Below are positions 43,558 to 53,201 of a stretch of 64,000 nt of DNA, piece by piece. Source of the DNA: an uncultured Oceanospirillaceae bacterium (GTDB lineage Bacteria > Pseudomonadota > Gammaproteobacteria > Pseudomonadales > Balneatricaceae). Below the pieces are notes generated by a model, which was not told where the DNA came from, did not search any database, and saw nothing but the letters and a program-made list of their open reading frames with translations. The position numbers and the translations under genes are program-made. Positions within the stretch are counted from its first letter, which is position 1; each line of letters begins with the position of its first letter. The stretch covers positions 33,229 to 97,228 of the forward strand of contig CAJXNY010000016.1 in the NCBI GenBank assembly GCA_913057435.1, given 5' to 3'.

Positions 43558-44934
43558 ATGCGTCTGCCCACCCTGCGTTTACCCCATTCACTGCGCAACC
43601 GTCTGCTGGTGGCTTCAGCACTGCTGTTGCCGCTGATTATGCTGCTGGCCTGGTGGGCACTGCTGCAGTCCTACCACACCAGCCTCGAAGCCTCGGTGCG
43701 TGAACGTATGCAGCTGCAGGTTTATCTGCTGCTCGGGGCCGCCGAGGTCAATGCCAGCGGCGTTGCTCTGCCACCGGTACTCACCGAGCCACGCTATGGT
43801 CAGCAAGGGTCCGGGCTCTATGCTGCCCTCCATCAGTCTGACGGTAAACTTGTCTGGCGCTCACCCTCCAGTGCGCTGCTGGCCGATATTATAAAACCGC
43901 CCCCTGTCGATATGCCCACACCCGGCCAGCCAATGTTTGATCACATTGCGGATCATCAGGTGTACCGGATTCGCTTCCCCGTGATCTGGGAAACCCTGGA
44001 GCAGGAATATCAGCTGATGTTTACCGTACTGGAAAGCGACCTTCCTACCCGTCAGGCGGTGGCGGCGTATCGCAGTCAGCTGACCTTCTGGCTGCTGGCC
44101 GTCACAATGCTCGCCTGGCTGATTCAATGGCTGATCATGAGCTGGGGCCTGCGCCCACTCAGCACGCTGGCCAGTGATCTGCAACAGCTTGAAGCAGGGG
44201 AGCGCAAACAGCTGGCAGGGAATTACCCCACAGAGGTGCAAGCGATTACTGATAACCTCAACCATCTGCTGACCAGCGAACTGCAACAGCGCGAGCGTTA
44301 TCGCAATACCCTGGGGGATCTGGCACACAGCCTGAAAACACCGCTGGCAGTGATTCGGGGAGCCGGTGAGGAAGGATTATCTGCCGCACAATACCAGCAC
44401 ACCATTGATGAGCAGGTGCTGCGGATGAATCAGATCGTCCAGTACCAGCTGTCCCGTGCCGTCAAAACCAGTAACAAAACGCCACTCAACGCTGGCATCG
44501 CCTTGCGACCGCTGTTTGAGCGAATTATGGGAGCTTTGCAGAAGGTCTATCGGGACAAAGCGGTTGAAACTGAATTGATCATCGAGCCACTGCTCAGCTA
44601 TGCCGCCGATGAACGCGATCTGATGGAGTTACTGGGAAATCTGCTGGAAAATGCTTTCAAATATGGTCATAGCCAGGTGCGGGTCAGCGCAGAAAACCAT
44701 GCCCAGTGGCTACAGATCGAGATTGCGGATGACGGCGCCGGGGTTTCACCGGAACAACGCCAGCGCATTCTGCAGCGGGGCGAACGCGCCGATACGTCGG
44801 TGCAAGGTCAGGGCATCGGCCTGGCCGTCGCCGTTGATATCATCAGCAGTTATGGCGGCGGACTGAACGTAGCCGATGCGCCTGAGGGAGGCGCACTGTT
44901 TCAGCTCAGCCTGCCGCTCACCCGGTCAGGGTAA
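43558..44934 (+). CDS. PhoQ-like sensor histidine kinase
   Basis: A 458-residue inner-membrane kinase. Membrane segments lie at about 17-37 and 174-194, enclosing a periplasmic sensor domain of ~135 residues. A HAMP-like linker, an H-box with His257 (LGDLAHSLKTPLAV) and a HATPase domain (NLLENAFKYG, DDGAGVS, GQGIGLAVAV) follow. The H-box wording and layout resemble PhoQ and related envelope sensors. It overlaps the convergent binding-protein gene by nine bases. Confidence 0.9.
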   Translation: MRLPTLRLPHSLRNRLLVASALLLPLIMLLAWWALLQSYHTSLEASVRERMQLQVYLLLGAAEVNASGVALPPVLTEPRYGQQGSGLYAALHQSDGKLVWRSPSSALLADIIKPPPVDMPTPGQPMFDHIADHQVYRIRFPVIWETLEQEYQLMFTVLESDLPTRQAVAAYRSQLTFWLLAVTMLAWLIQWLIMSWGLRPLSTLASDLQQLEAGERKQLAGNYPTEVQAITDNLNHLLTSELQQRERYRNTLGDLAHSLKTPLAVIRGAGEEGLSAAQYQHTIDEQVLRMNQIVQYQLSRAVKTSNKTPLNAGIALRPLFERIMGALQKVYRDKAVETELIIEPLLSYAADERDLMELLGNLLENAFKYGHSQVRVSAENHAQWLQIEIADDGAGVSPEQRQRILQRGERADTSVQGQGIGLAVAVDIISSYGGGLNVADAPEGGALFQLSLPLTRSG

Positions 44935-45345
44935 CCTGAACAGTACTTTGACCGAGCCATCCACCTGAGCGGCATCAACATAGCCAACAGCACTGGCAGA
45001 GGTTGCCACACGGCCTTTCACTGCTGCGCCGTCACCAACGACTTCTGGCGGTTTTCCCTTACCGGTAAAAATCAGCCGGGACCAGTAAGACTTAAGCTGA
45101 GCCGAGCTTTTCCCGGTCACCTGCGCATAAAACTGCTCACGGTCAGCAGAGCCCGACACCTGGTCCAGCAGTTTCACTTTCTGCCCCGCTAATTTTCGCG
45201 TTTTACCCAGGAATAGCTGCTTAACTGCACTCTGATCCAGACTATCAACACCGGCAGACGGGTTGGCAATCACCACCAGTTCAGCCTGTGATAAGGGACT
45301 AAATATCAGCGCCAGTAACAGGGGTAGTTTTATCATTGTGTTCAT
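44926..45345 (-). CDS. Short phosphate-binding-like periplasmic protein
   Basis: A 139-residue protein. The signal peptide ends near SPLSQA. One PstS-like lobe follows (VVIANPSAGVDSLDQSAVKQLFLGKTRK ... SYWSRLIFTGKGKPPEVVGD ... VGYVDAAQ). It is half the size of true PstS and has no ABC permease or ATPase partners nearby, so it is probably a ligand sensor or carrier rather than a transporter subunit. It lies 12 bases after a porin gene, downstream of a chemoreceptor, all on one strand. Confidence 0.8.
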   Translation of the reverse strand: MNTMIKLPLLLALIFSPLSQAELVVIANPSAGVDSLDQSAVKQLFLGKTRKLAGQKVKLLDQVSGSADREQFYAQVTGKSSAQLKSYWSRLIFTGKGKPPEVVGDGAAVKGRVATSASAVGYVDAAQVDGSVKVLFRLP

Positions 45346-45357
45346 GACCGGCTCTCC

Positions 45358-46506
45358 TCAGAATACAAAGTCGACCGCAAAGCTGACAATTTCAGCATCG
45401 ACATTACGCGGAAAACCTGCCGTTTCAAACAGACTCGAATAACCGTTCGGGCCATCCGCATCAATCACCTGATACTCCGCTTTAACCGCCAGCCCTGGCT
45501 GCACATCGTAACGTACCCCAAGCGTCCAGCTGGTCTGCTCACCCTCTTTGATGCTCACACCATTCACCTGCGCATCATCGGTCACTTCACTCCAGCCCCA
45601 GGTCAGATGCGGCAGCCAGTTATCAACCCGATACCCCAGCGTCAAGAAAGCAGAGCGCGTGTCAGGAAAATTCAGCCCGTCCACTTTACGCACAGCAACT
45701 TCACCATAGCTGACCCAGTTCTCACGTTCATAGCTGTAACCCAGCGAGGTAAAAGACCCATCCAGCCCTTCCAGCACCAGGCCAAAGTCATCCCGTGCAT
45801 TACCTGCCACAAAATTTCCCGGCGGCATCTCCGCAATCGTCTGGAAGTTAGTATCAACATCGATATTGGCCGCCACATGGCCCAGTCGAATCCGGCCATA
45901 ATCATACTGTAGCGTTACGCTGGCCCCCCACATATCACGGGCCTGCATCTCCGTTTTTGCGCCGCCCATAAAGACATCACTGTCAGTCTGACCCAGCATC
46001 AGCTGAAAAGTCATATCGTAGTCACCTGCCGCTGTGTTATAGAGCAGATCACCGCCAATGTAACGCGAGATCGGCATCTGGCTATACACTTCAGCCGGTG
46101 GCCGAATCCAGGGGTAGGTATAACCAACATCCAGCGATTCAGACAATAAGAAAGCTGGCAGGCGTAATCGCCCTGCCCGCAGCTCTAATGAATCTGACGC
46201 CTGATAACTCAGGTAGGCCCACTCCACATCGGTGTCATAACGGCTACGTTCTCCCCTGACCAGCAACTGGCCGGTCGCACTGAAGCTGTCATTAAACTGG
46301 TACATGCCTTGTAAGCCGGCACGAGACACCGGCTCTGTTCTTAGCTCATCGACATATTCACCGCTCAGCCCATAACGCCGTTCATCACCATGAACCTCGG
46401 CGACCCCCAGGGTACCAAAGCCATTCAGACTGAACTCAGCCTGGGCGGCACCACAACAAAGCCCCAGCAACAATGCCACTGGCAGGCGCTTCCCTTGCAT
46501 CCTCAT
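45358..46506 (-). CDS. Outer-membrane porin-like beta-barrel
   Basis: A 382-residue protein with a signal peptide ending GAAQA and a C-terminal aromatic residue (SFAVDFVF), as required for outer-membrane insertion. It is rich in alternating amphipathic strands (YLSYQASDSLELRAGRLRLP, WTLGVRYDVQPGLAVKAEYQ). This fits the small Oprs/phosphate-porin-like families seen beside short binding proteins. Substrate unknown. It follows the chemoreceptor by 69 bases and precedes the binding protein by 12. Confidence 0.8.
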   Translation of the reverse strand: MRMQGKRLPVALLLGLCCGAAQAEFSLNGFGTLGVAEVHGDERRYGLSGEYVDELRTEPVSRAGLQGMYQFNDSFSATGQLLVRGERSRYDTDVEWAYLSYQASDSLELRAGRLRLPAFLLSESLDVGYTYPWIRPPAEVYSQMPISRYIGGDLLYNTAAGDYDMTFQLMLGQTDSDVFMGGAKTEMQARDMWGASVTLQYDYGRIRLGHVAANIDVDTNFQTIAEMPPGNFVAGNARDDFGLVLEGLDGSFTSLGYSYERENWVSYGEVAVRKVDGLNFPDTRSAFLTLGYRVDNWLPHLTWGWSEVTDDAQVNGVSIKEGEQTSWTLGVRYDVQPGLAVKAEYQVIDADGPNGYSSLFETAGFPRNVDAEIVSFAVDFVF

Positions 46507-46575
46507 TATTCACAACTCCTTTTCTGTTATGCACAGCCCTGGACCCGAGATACCGGCCAGGAGTAGCTGAACAGG

Positions 46576-48213
46576 TTATTTCTGATGTTCTGCACTCACC
46601 CGGAACACACCGACAAGGCGGTCCATCTGTTGTCCGACCTGTAACAGCTGATTGCCTGTATCAACACTGGCACTGGCAATCGCCGCCGTTTCGCTGCTGA
46701 TCTGTGCCATATTGCTACTCAGTGATTTCACCGTACTGATACGCTGTTGCTGCACCTCAGTCGCGGAAGATACCCGCCCCAATACCGTATTGATCCGTTC
46801 GATGACATCGCATAGCTGACCCAGCTGAACCTGTGCACCCTGCACCTGGTTAACCGAATTCTGCACATTGGTGCGACCTCGCTCCATCACGGTGACAACG
46901 GCATTGGTACTGGCCTGAATATGATCAATCATCTCTTCCACCCGCTGGGTTGAAAAACGGGTTTTATTCGCCAGCTCGCGCACCTCATCAGCCACCACCG
47001 CAAAGCCACGCCCCGCCTCACCCGCGCGTGCCGCTTCGATTGCAGCATTCAGAGCCAGCAAATTGGTCTGCTCAGCAATGGCATTAATCACATCAATGAT
47101 TTCGCCCACCGTGTCACTGTCAGACTTCAACTGATTGATGGTTTTAATGGCTTCGTTCATCTCTTCGGACAATTCAAGAATGCTGTCGGCGGTAATATTA
47201 ATTTCCCGCTGACCACAACTGACGGCCTGGTTACCCGATTCAACCGCCTGGCATATTTCGCCTATTTCATGGAAAACCTCATCCGTCGACTGCGCCATAT
47301 TGTCCATGGAAGACACCACATCAGCACTGAACCGCTGCTGCTGTTCAATATGCTGCAGCCCATCCTGATTACTTTCACTTAACGCATGAGAAATCGGAAT
47401 CAGTTGCGCACTGGAACCTTTAAGGGAACCAATCAGATGATCAATTTTGTCCACAAAGCTATTAAAGTTCTGGCTCAGCTGACCCATTTCTCGATCATTG
47501 GGTTGCTGTAATCGCTGGCTCAGATCACCTTCACCACTGGCAATGTCCCTGAGTGATTCAATCACCCGGCACAAATTTCGACTAACCTGGCTGGCCACAC
47601 TGAATGCCACCAGCATTAGTACCAGCAGTAACCCCAGCCCGGCCGCAACACCCATCTGTACCGACTCGGTGGCTGAACGGCTGGCTTGCTCTATCGTTTG
47701 TAAAAAGTGATCGTGGCTGCGCTGGCGAAAGTTTTTCATTCCCTGTTGAACATTAACCAGCGCCACACCCATCCGTTCAATACGAGGCTGAATCGTGGCG
47801 AAATCAGCACTGCCATCGAGCATCGCTAACGAAAGTGCGCGGGCTTGCTGGTAGTAGGATTGAAAGCCTTCAAGTAACACCTGGACATCAGATTGCTGAT
47901 CCGGCACCAGCTGCTGCAGGTACTGAAGCAACTGACGGGTTTCCTCCGCCATGCGATCGGCATCGGCAAGCAGGTCACTTTCGTCACTGGCCACTGCGGC
48001 ATTAAGCACTTCCTTAATGCGCTCGAGCCTGACCAGCCCATGATCAATCTGCTCAATAACAGGAAAAGAGATATCCCGAATGTAAAAGAAGCGAGCACTG
48101 TTGTCCGACAGTACTGCATAGCTGTATGCCAGATACCCGGCAAAACCGAGGCTGGCAAGAACAGGAATGACCAGAATTTTCACCCTGATCGACAGGTGCT
48201 GAAACCATCTCAT
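46576..48213 (-). CDS. Methyl-accepting chemotaxis protein
   Basis: A 545-residue chemoreceptor. I start at 48213 ([23 protein letters not shown] upstream) rather than the frame start at 48357. Membrane segments lie near 12-32 and 195-215, enclosing a helical periplasmic sensor of ~160 residues (four-helix-bundle type). HAMP and signalling domains follow, with the conserved tip [19 protein letters not shown]. There is no C-terminal CheR-tethering pentapeptide. It is the first gene of an operon with a porin and a short phosphate-binding-like protein, suggesting the binding protein may present ligand to the receptor. Confidence 0.92.
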   Translation of the reverse strand: MRWFQHLSIRVKILVIPVLASLGFAGYLAYSYAVLSDNSARFFYIRDISFPVIEQIDHGLVRLERIKEVLNAAVASDESDLLADADRMAEETRQLLQYLQQLVPDQQSDVQVLLEGFQSYYQQARALSLAMLDGSADFATIQPRIERMGVALVNVQQGMKNFRQRSHDHFLQTIEQASRSATESVQMGVAAGLGLLLVLMLVAFSVASQVSRNLCRVIESLRDIASGEGDLSQRLQQPNDREMGQLSQNFNSFVDKIDHLIGSLKGSSAQLIPISHALSESNQDGLQHIEQQQRFSADVVSSMDNMAQSTDEVFHEIGEICQAVESGNQAVSCGQREINITADSILELSEEMNEAIKTINQLKSDSDTVGEIIDVINAIAEQTNLLALNAAIEAARAGEAGRGFAVVADEVRELANKTRFSTQRVEEMIDHIQASTNAVVTVMERGRTNVQNSVNQVQGAQVQLGQLCDVIERINTVLGRVSSATEVQQQRISTVKSLSSNMAQISSETAAIASASVDTGNQLLQVGQQMDRLVGVFRVSAEHQK

Positions 48214-48464
48214 AATACTCTTCCTTTGCGCTAAACCCGGCAACGTCCGAACCCCAGTGTCGGCGCGCTTGAGGACTTTAATACATAAGAAGAGCTTAAT
48301 GTAGGAGATGTTAATGGATGAAGCCAAGTATTGATACGCTTTGCTGATACGCATCAATAGAGCACTTAAATGAGGGGTAAAACAACCAATCAGGGTAGGT
48401 ACATACCTTTATATAAACTAAAACCTGTTAACCAACAGGCTATTAAACTTATTTTACAGGCAAT
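48214..48464. other. AT-rich intergenic region between chemoreceptor and hpf
   Basis: No gene seen. It should carry the promoter of the chemoreceptor operon (minus strand) in 48214-48360; I could not choose convincing boxes. A short CCTGTTaaccAACAGG inverted repeat lies near 48424-48439. Confidence 0.45.
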
Positions 48465-48491
48465 AAAAAGCCCCGCTTATTAAGCGGGGCT
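48465..48491 (-). terminator. Terminator of hpf
   Basis: On the minus strand an AGCCCCGCTTA/TAAGCGGGGCT stem is followed by TTTTTATT, 45 bases past the hpf stop. Confidence 0.85.
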
Positions 48492-48535
48492 AAATATATT
48501 AAACACTAACACAACAACGAAGTATTTAATTAAAT

Positions 48536-48952
48536 TCAGGCGACGGCCTCTTTACCTTCAATATCCTCAATACCGTCGAGGTCAATAACACCTTCATATT
48601 CGTCAAGCTCGTCATCATCTGACGCTTCATTAACTATCAGGTTTTCAGACAGTTTATGGGCACCTTTTTTATGCAGCTGTTTTTCACGAATTTTACTTAA
48701 CTGGCGATCAAGTTTGTCGCCCAGCGCGCCCAGTGCTGCATACATATTCGGGCCAGTGGCGCGGGCAAAGATATCTCTGCCTGCCGCATGAATAGTGGCT
48801 TCTGCCTCGTCATGCTGATCTGTTTTATCCAGCGTTACCTGAGCACTGGTAATGATGTCATAACGGGCCTGGCGATCTTCGAGCCAGCTTTCGATGCGCT
48901 CTTTAACACCCTCGGAGACTTTGTTTTTACGGTTTGTGATATTAATGATCAT
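48536..48952 (-). CDS. hpf: Ribosome hibernation promoting factor (HPF/RaiA family)
   Basis: A 138-residue protein. I start at 48952 (MIINITNRKNKVSEG), which has AAGGAG five bases upstream; an in-frame codon at 48973 is less likely. Residues 1-~100 are the S30AE domain that binds the decoding region and silences ribosomes in stationary phase. The C-terminal ~35 residues are strongly acidic (EASDDDELDEYEGVIDLDGI), longer than short HPF but lacking the dimerising domain of long HPF. It is not linked to rpoN here. Confidence 0.88.
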   Translation of the reverse strand: MIINITNRKNKVSEGVKERIESWLEDRQARYDIITSAQVTLDKTDQHDEAEATIHAAGRDIFARATGPNMYAALGALGDKLDRQLSKIREKQLHKKGAHKLSENLIVNEASDDDELDEYEGVIDLDGIEDIEGKEAVA

Positions 48953-49142
48953 ATCAACTCCTTGCTCCAACATTTGCTCTGTTACTAATATTAATACCAG
49001 TTACAGATTTTTAATCAATGTCTTTTTATATATTTTTATAAAAAATAGAGCCCGCCAGATAGTCGAGCGTTTTTTGTACAACTTTCAATAAGATAGCACA
49101 GACTGCCACCGAGGCAGCTTCAGTTTATTTTAAGCAGGATAC

Positions 49143-49187
49143 AGGCCAATCATCACTGCACAACCCGGACTCGTGCAGTGATGGCCT
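49143..49187 (-). other. Long hairpin downstream of argA
   Basis: ATCACTGCAC (49152-49161) pairs exactly with 49173-49182, and outer AGGCC/GGCCT (49143-49147, 49183-49187) extends the stem past a four-base bulge. There is no T run on either strand. It lies 11 bases after argA and may protect the 3' end. Confidence 0.55.
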
Positions 49188-49198
49188 CAAAGGGAGGG

Positions 49199-50536
49199 TC
49201 AGAGCGCTTTGACGAACACCTTGGAATTACGCTGCAGGTTATACAGCGCCTGCTTACCTTCCGGCAGCTCCGTGACTGGCATTTCAACGAAGCCTCGCTC
49301 GACGAACCAGTGCGCCGTACGGGTCGTCAGCACAAACAGCCTGGACAGGCTCAGGCGTCGCGCACGGGCCTCCAGTGCCTCCAGCAAGGCATCACCACGC
49401 TGGCCACCCCGGTACTCACTGGAGATCGCTACACAGGCCAGCTCAGCCATCTGCTCTTCCACAAACGGATACAATGCCGCACAACCGATAATCGCGCCAT
49501 CACGCTCCACCACGCTGAACCGCTCAATCTCGGTTTCCAGCCGTTCACGGGAACGACGTACCAGTACTCCGGCCTGCTCCAGCGGTCGAATCAGTTCCAG
49601 AATCCCCCCCACGTCATCAATCGAGGCGTCACGGACCTGCTCGTAAGACTCACGCAGCACCATGGTGCCGGTACCCTCACGGGTAAACAGCTCACTGATC
49701 AGTGCGCCATCTTCACGGTAGCTAACCAGGTGACAGCGCTCGACGCCATCGTTACAGGCCTGCACCGCCGTACCCAGCAGTCGGGATATTTCACTGTGCG
49801 GTGCTTCAGCGTCTTCCAGACGGGCTCGATACTGAGCCACCAGCCGTTCCGCTTTACGTGCCAGCACCTCACTACGCACTGCGCCCAGACTATCAACCAC
49901 CCCCGCATCAGCACTGAACAGCACCAGTTTATCCGCATTCAGGCTGGTTGCTGTCACGGTGGCAACGTCTTCCACCATCAGATTGAACAATTCGCCGGTA
50001 GGTGAATATCCCAGATGGGATAACAGCACAATATCACCGGCATCGAGCTGGCGGGCGATCGCTTCGCGGTCGACGCGGCGCACCTCCCCGGTGTGGGCCA
50101 GATCTACCCCTTCATGCACCCCCATCGGCCGCGCCGTGACATAGTTGCCCGACACCACCCGGATACGTGCGCCATGCATCGGTGTATTGGCCAGCCCCAT
50201 CGACAGTCGGGCTTCAATCAGGGTGCGGGTGGAAGCGGCGGCTTCAATCACCGCCGTCATCGCATCGGCATCGGTAATGCGCAGGTGATGATGCAGTCGA
50301 GTATCCTGGCCGCGTGCCTTCATCCGCGCTTCAATCTGAGGCCGGGAACCATGTACCAGCACCAGCCGCACCCCCAGACTGTTCAGCAGTGCGATATCAT
50401 GCACGATGTTGGCGAAGTTCGGGTCCGCAATGGCGTCACCACTGAGCATCAACACGAAGGTTTTACCCCGGTGGGCGTTGATATAGGGTGAACTGTGGCG
50501 GAACCAGTTTACGTAGTGTTTGGTATCGTCGATCAC
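49199..50536 (-). CDS. argA: N-acetylglutamate synthase
   Basis: A 445-residue enzyme catalysing the first step of arginine synthesis (acetyl-CoA + glutamate). Residues ~1-285 are an amino-acid-kinase fold that binds arginine for feedback inhibition (FVLMLSGDAI, LVLVHGSRPQI). Residues ~295-445 are a GNAT acetyltransferase (ISSEYRGGQRGDALLEAL). This is the classical two-domain ArgA. It lies 84 bases after argE on the same strand. Confidence 0.95.
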   Translation of the reverse strand: MIDDTKHYVNWFRHSSPYINAHRGKTFVLMLSGDAIADPNFANIVHDIALLNSLGVRLVLVHGSRPQIEARMKARGQDTRLHHHLRITDADAMTAVIEAAASTRTLIEARLSMGLANTPMHGARIRVVSGNYVTARPMGVHEGVDLAHTGEVRRVDREAIARQLDAGDIVLLSHLGYSPTGELFNLMVEDVATVTATSLNADKLVLFSADAGVVDSLGAVRSEVLARKAERLVAQYRARLEDAEAPHSEISRLLGTAVQACNDGVERCHLVSYREDGALISELFTREGTGTMVLRESYEQVRDASIDDVGGILELIRPLEQAGVLVRRSRERLETEIERFSVVERDGAIIGCAALYPFVEEQMAELACVAISSEYRGGQRGDALLEALEARARRLSLSRLFVLTTRTAHWFVERGFVEMPVTELPEGKQALYNLQRNSKVFVKAL

Positions 50537-50620
50537 GCGCAGATTTTCCAGTCAGTCGGTACTGGCACAGGGCGCTGTGGATAACCCCGAACCAGCCGTA
50601 AATTCTTGTCGTTTTGCGTA

Positions 50621-51772
50621 TTAAAAACAGTAACGGCCAATCAGCTGCTGCAGAATCGCCACACAGGGGCGAATCTGATCCAGCGCCAGAAACTCATCCG
50701 GCTGATGGGCCTGATCAATGGAGCCTGGCCCCATCACAATGGTATCCATGCCCAGCTGCTGCAGAAACGGCGCTTCAGTGCCGAAGGCGACGGGAGCCGC
50801 CTGGTGACCGGTCAGTTGTTCCGCCAGCCGCACCAGCTCGGAGTCTGGCGTATTCTGAAACGGCGGAATACCCGGAAACAGAGACTCGGTTTCCAGCGTA
50901 ACGCCAAAGCGGTCCTGTAAGGGTCGCAGCCGGGTCACAATACTCTCACGCAGGCTATCCAGCGACATACCTGGTAATGGGCGCAGATCATACTCCAGCT
51001 CACAGCTGCCACAGATCCGATTGGGGTTATCACCGCCATGGATGCAGCCCAGATTCAGGGTCGGCACACTGACCTCAAAATCACTGTGCTGATAATCGCG
51101 CTGCAGCTCACCCCGGAACTGAATCAGCTCGCCCATCACCGCATGCATTGCTTCCAGTGCACTGGCCCCCAGTGCCGGATTAGACGAATGCCCGGCCTGA
51201 CCACGAATCCGTACCGACTCCATCATCATGCCCTTGTGCATATACACCGGTCGCAGACTGGTCGGTTCACCGATTACCGCCGCCCGTGCTTTAGGCCGCC
51301 CCGTCTCTGCCAGTGCTCGCGCACCGGCCATTGAGGTCTCTTCATCCGCCGTAGCCAGTACAATCAGGGGCGCTTGAAACGGTCGATCCAGGCTGTTGCG
51401 TACCGCCTCAATCACCAGCGGAAAAAAGCCTTTCATATCGCAGCTGCCCAGGCCATAAAAGCGGTTGTCCCGCTCCGTCATCCGGAACGGGTCCGACTGC
51501 CACAGTTCAGGGTTACAGGGCACCGTATCGGTATGACCCGCTAACACCAGCCCACCAGGGCCATTACCCAGAGTGGCAATCAGGTTTGCCTTGCCCGGCC
51601 GACCCGGCACCGGCATCACTTCAGTACTGAAGCCAAGCGCCGTCAGCCAGCTTTCCAGCTTTTCGATAACCGCCAGATTGCTCTGGTCCCAGTCAGGCTG
51701 GGTGCAACTCATGGATGGGCTGGCAATCAGTTCCGCCAGCATGGTGACCAGTTCTGGAGGGCGTCTGGACAT
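50621..51772 (-). CDS. argE: Acetylornithine deacetylase
   Basis: An M20-family zinc hydrolase that removes acetyl from N-acetylornithine. The start at 51772 (MSRRPPELVTMLAELIASPSMS, GGGAGA upstream) gives 383 residues; an in-frame ATG nine codons further up also has a possible ribosome site. Metal and catalytic motifs are AGHTDTVP, GSCDMKG and DEETS. The adjacent argA supports ArgE over DapE. The acetyl-cycle ArgJ enzyme, if present, is not in this window. Confidence 0.93.
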   Translation of the reverse strand: MSRRPPELVTMLAELIASPSMSCTQPDWDQSNLAVIEKLESWLTALGFSTEVMPVPGRPGKANLIATLGNGPGGLVLAGHTDTVPCNPELWQSDPFRMTERDNRFYGLGSCDMKGFFPLVIEAVRNSLDRPFQAPLIVLATADEETSMAGARALAETGRPKARAAVIGEPTSLRPVYMHKGMMMESVRIRGQAGHSSNPALGASALEAMHAVMGELIQFRGELQRDYQHSDFEVSVPTLNLGCIHGGDNPNRICGSCELEYDLRPLPGMSLDSLRESIVTRLRPLQDRFGVTLETESLFPGIPPFQNTPDSELVRLAEQLTGHQAAPVAFGTEAPFLQQLGMDTIVMGPGSIDQAHQPDEFLALDQIRPCVAILQQLIGRYCF

Positions 51773-51851
51773 AACAGTCTCCCGGCGTACAGCCATCAAT
51801 CAGGCTCCCAGTATCGCGCCTGCAGGTAGCCCGGCTCAAGCTCTGGCCACT

Positions 51852-51888
51852 AAAAAACCCGCTCGGCCAGGGCCAGAGCGGGTTTTTT
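51852..51888 (-). terminator. Terminator of pit
   Basis: AAAAAACCCGCTC/GAGCGGGTTTTTT with an 11-base loop, 21 bases past the pit stop. It is nearly symmetrical, so it works in both directions. Confidence 0.88.
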
Positions 51889-51909
51889 GTGTTCTCAGGG
51901 CGGTTCAGA

Positions 51910-53175
51910 TCAACCAAACATCCCTTTGAACATAAAGAAGAACATGATCGCCAGACCCGCACCGGCAGGCAGTGTTACCACCCAGGAGACAAAGATCGTA
52001 CCGACCACGCGCAGGTTCAGTGCGCCCATACCACGAGCCAGACCCACACCCAGTACCGCACCCACCAGTGTGTGTGTAGTGGAGATTGGCAAGCCTGTAC
52101 CAGAGGCCACAACAACCGTTGCAGCAGCTGCCAATGTCGCAGCAAAACCACGGCTTGGCGTCAGCTCGGTGATGTTATTACCCACCGTTGCAATGACCTT
52201 ATGACCATACATGATCAGGCCCGCAACGATACCGCCACCACCCAGGATCAGAATCCATACTGGCATTACCGATTTCTGCGCCACTTCACCACCGGCCGCG
52301 ACCACACCGACAACCGCTGCCAGCGGGCCAACTGCATTGGCCACATCGTTGGAACCATGGGCAAACGCCATGGCACAGGCGGTGAACATCATCAGGATGC
52401 CAAACAGTTTCTCAACGCTGGCAAAGTGATAACTGCGATCTGCCGCCGCATCGGGCTGAATATTCCTCTGCATATAAATACCGATGAACATCGCCACAAA
52501 GCCAACAATCACCGAGACACCGGCACTCTCACCCCAGCTCAGGTCCAGGCCAATATGCTTCAGACCCTTGGTGAACGTCACCATGGCAACGATAAAGCCC
52601 ACCATAAAGATGTACATTGGCACATACTTTTTGGCGTTCTTAAACGGGTCTTCGGTATCCAGAATCAGCTTCTGCACACTGCGGAACAGGAAGAACGAGA
52701 TAAACCCGGCCGTGATGGGCGAGACCACCCAGCTCGCGACAATCTTGGCTACCTTATCCCAGTTAACCGCATCCACTGAAATTCCCACGGCAGCAAAGCC
52801 AACAATGGCTCCAACAATCGAGTGAGTGGTCGATACCGGCCAGCCAAAGTACGTTGCGATCAGCAACCACAGGCCCGCTGCCAGCAGTGCTGCCAGCATA
52901 CCGAACACCAGTAATTCAGGTGTACCCGACAGAATCGCCGGATCAATTATCCCCTTACGGATAGTCGCGGTAACTGCACCGCCGGCCAGCCAGGCACCCG
53001 CAAACTCGAAGATAATGGCGATAATGATCGCCTGCTTCAGGGTTAGCGCTTTGGAGCCCACAGAGGTACCCATGGCATTGGCAACGTCGTTGGCGCCGAC
53101 GCCCCAGGCCATAAAGAAACCGAAAACGCATGCCATCAAAACAATGATGTCACCGTATTGCGCGATGATTTCCAT
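51910..53175 (-). CDS. pit: PiT-family inorganic phosphate transporter
   Basis: A 421-residue inner-membrane symporter taking up metal-phosphate with H+ or Na+. The two inverted PiT signatures are visible: GANDVANAMGTSVGS near the N-terminus and GSNDVANAVGPLAAVV in the second half. About ten to twelve membrane segments are expected. It lies 26 bases downstream of a DUF47/PhoU-like gene, the standard pairing. Confidence 0.93.
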   Translation of the reverse strand: MEIIAQYGDIIVLMACVFGFFMAWGVGANDVANAMGTSVGSKALTLKQAIIIAIIFEFAGAWLAGGAVTATIRKGIIDPAILSGTPELLVFGMLAALLAAGLWLLIATYFGWPVSTTHSIVGAIVGFAAVGISVDAVNWDKVAKIVASWVVSPITAGFISFFLFRSVQKLILDTEDPFKNAKKYVPMYIFMVGFIVAMVTFTKGLKHIGLDLSWGESAGVSVIVGFVAMFIGIYMQRNIQPDAAADRSYHFASVEKLFGILMMFTACAMAFAHGSNDVANAVGPLAAVVGVVAAGGEVAQKSVMPVWILILGGGGIVAGLIMYGHKVIATVGNNITELTPSRGFAATLAAAATVVVASGTGLPISTTHTLVGAVLGVGLARGMGALNLRVVGTIFVSWVVTLPAGAGLAIMFFFMFKGMFG

Positions 53176-53201
53176 AAAACTGCTTTAAACCTTAATTAAT
53201 G

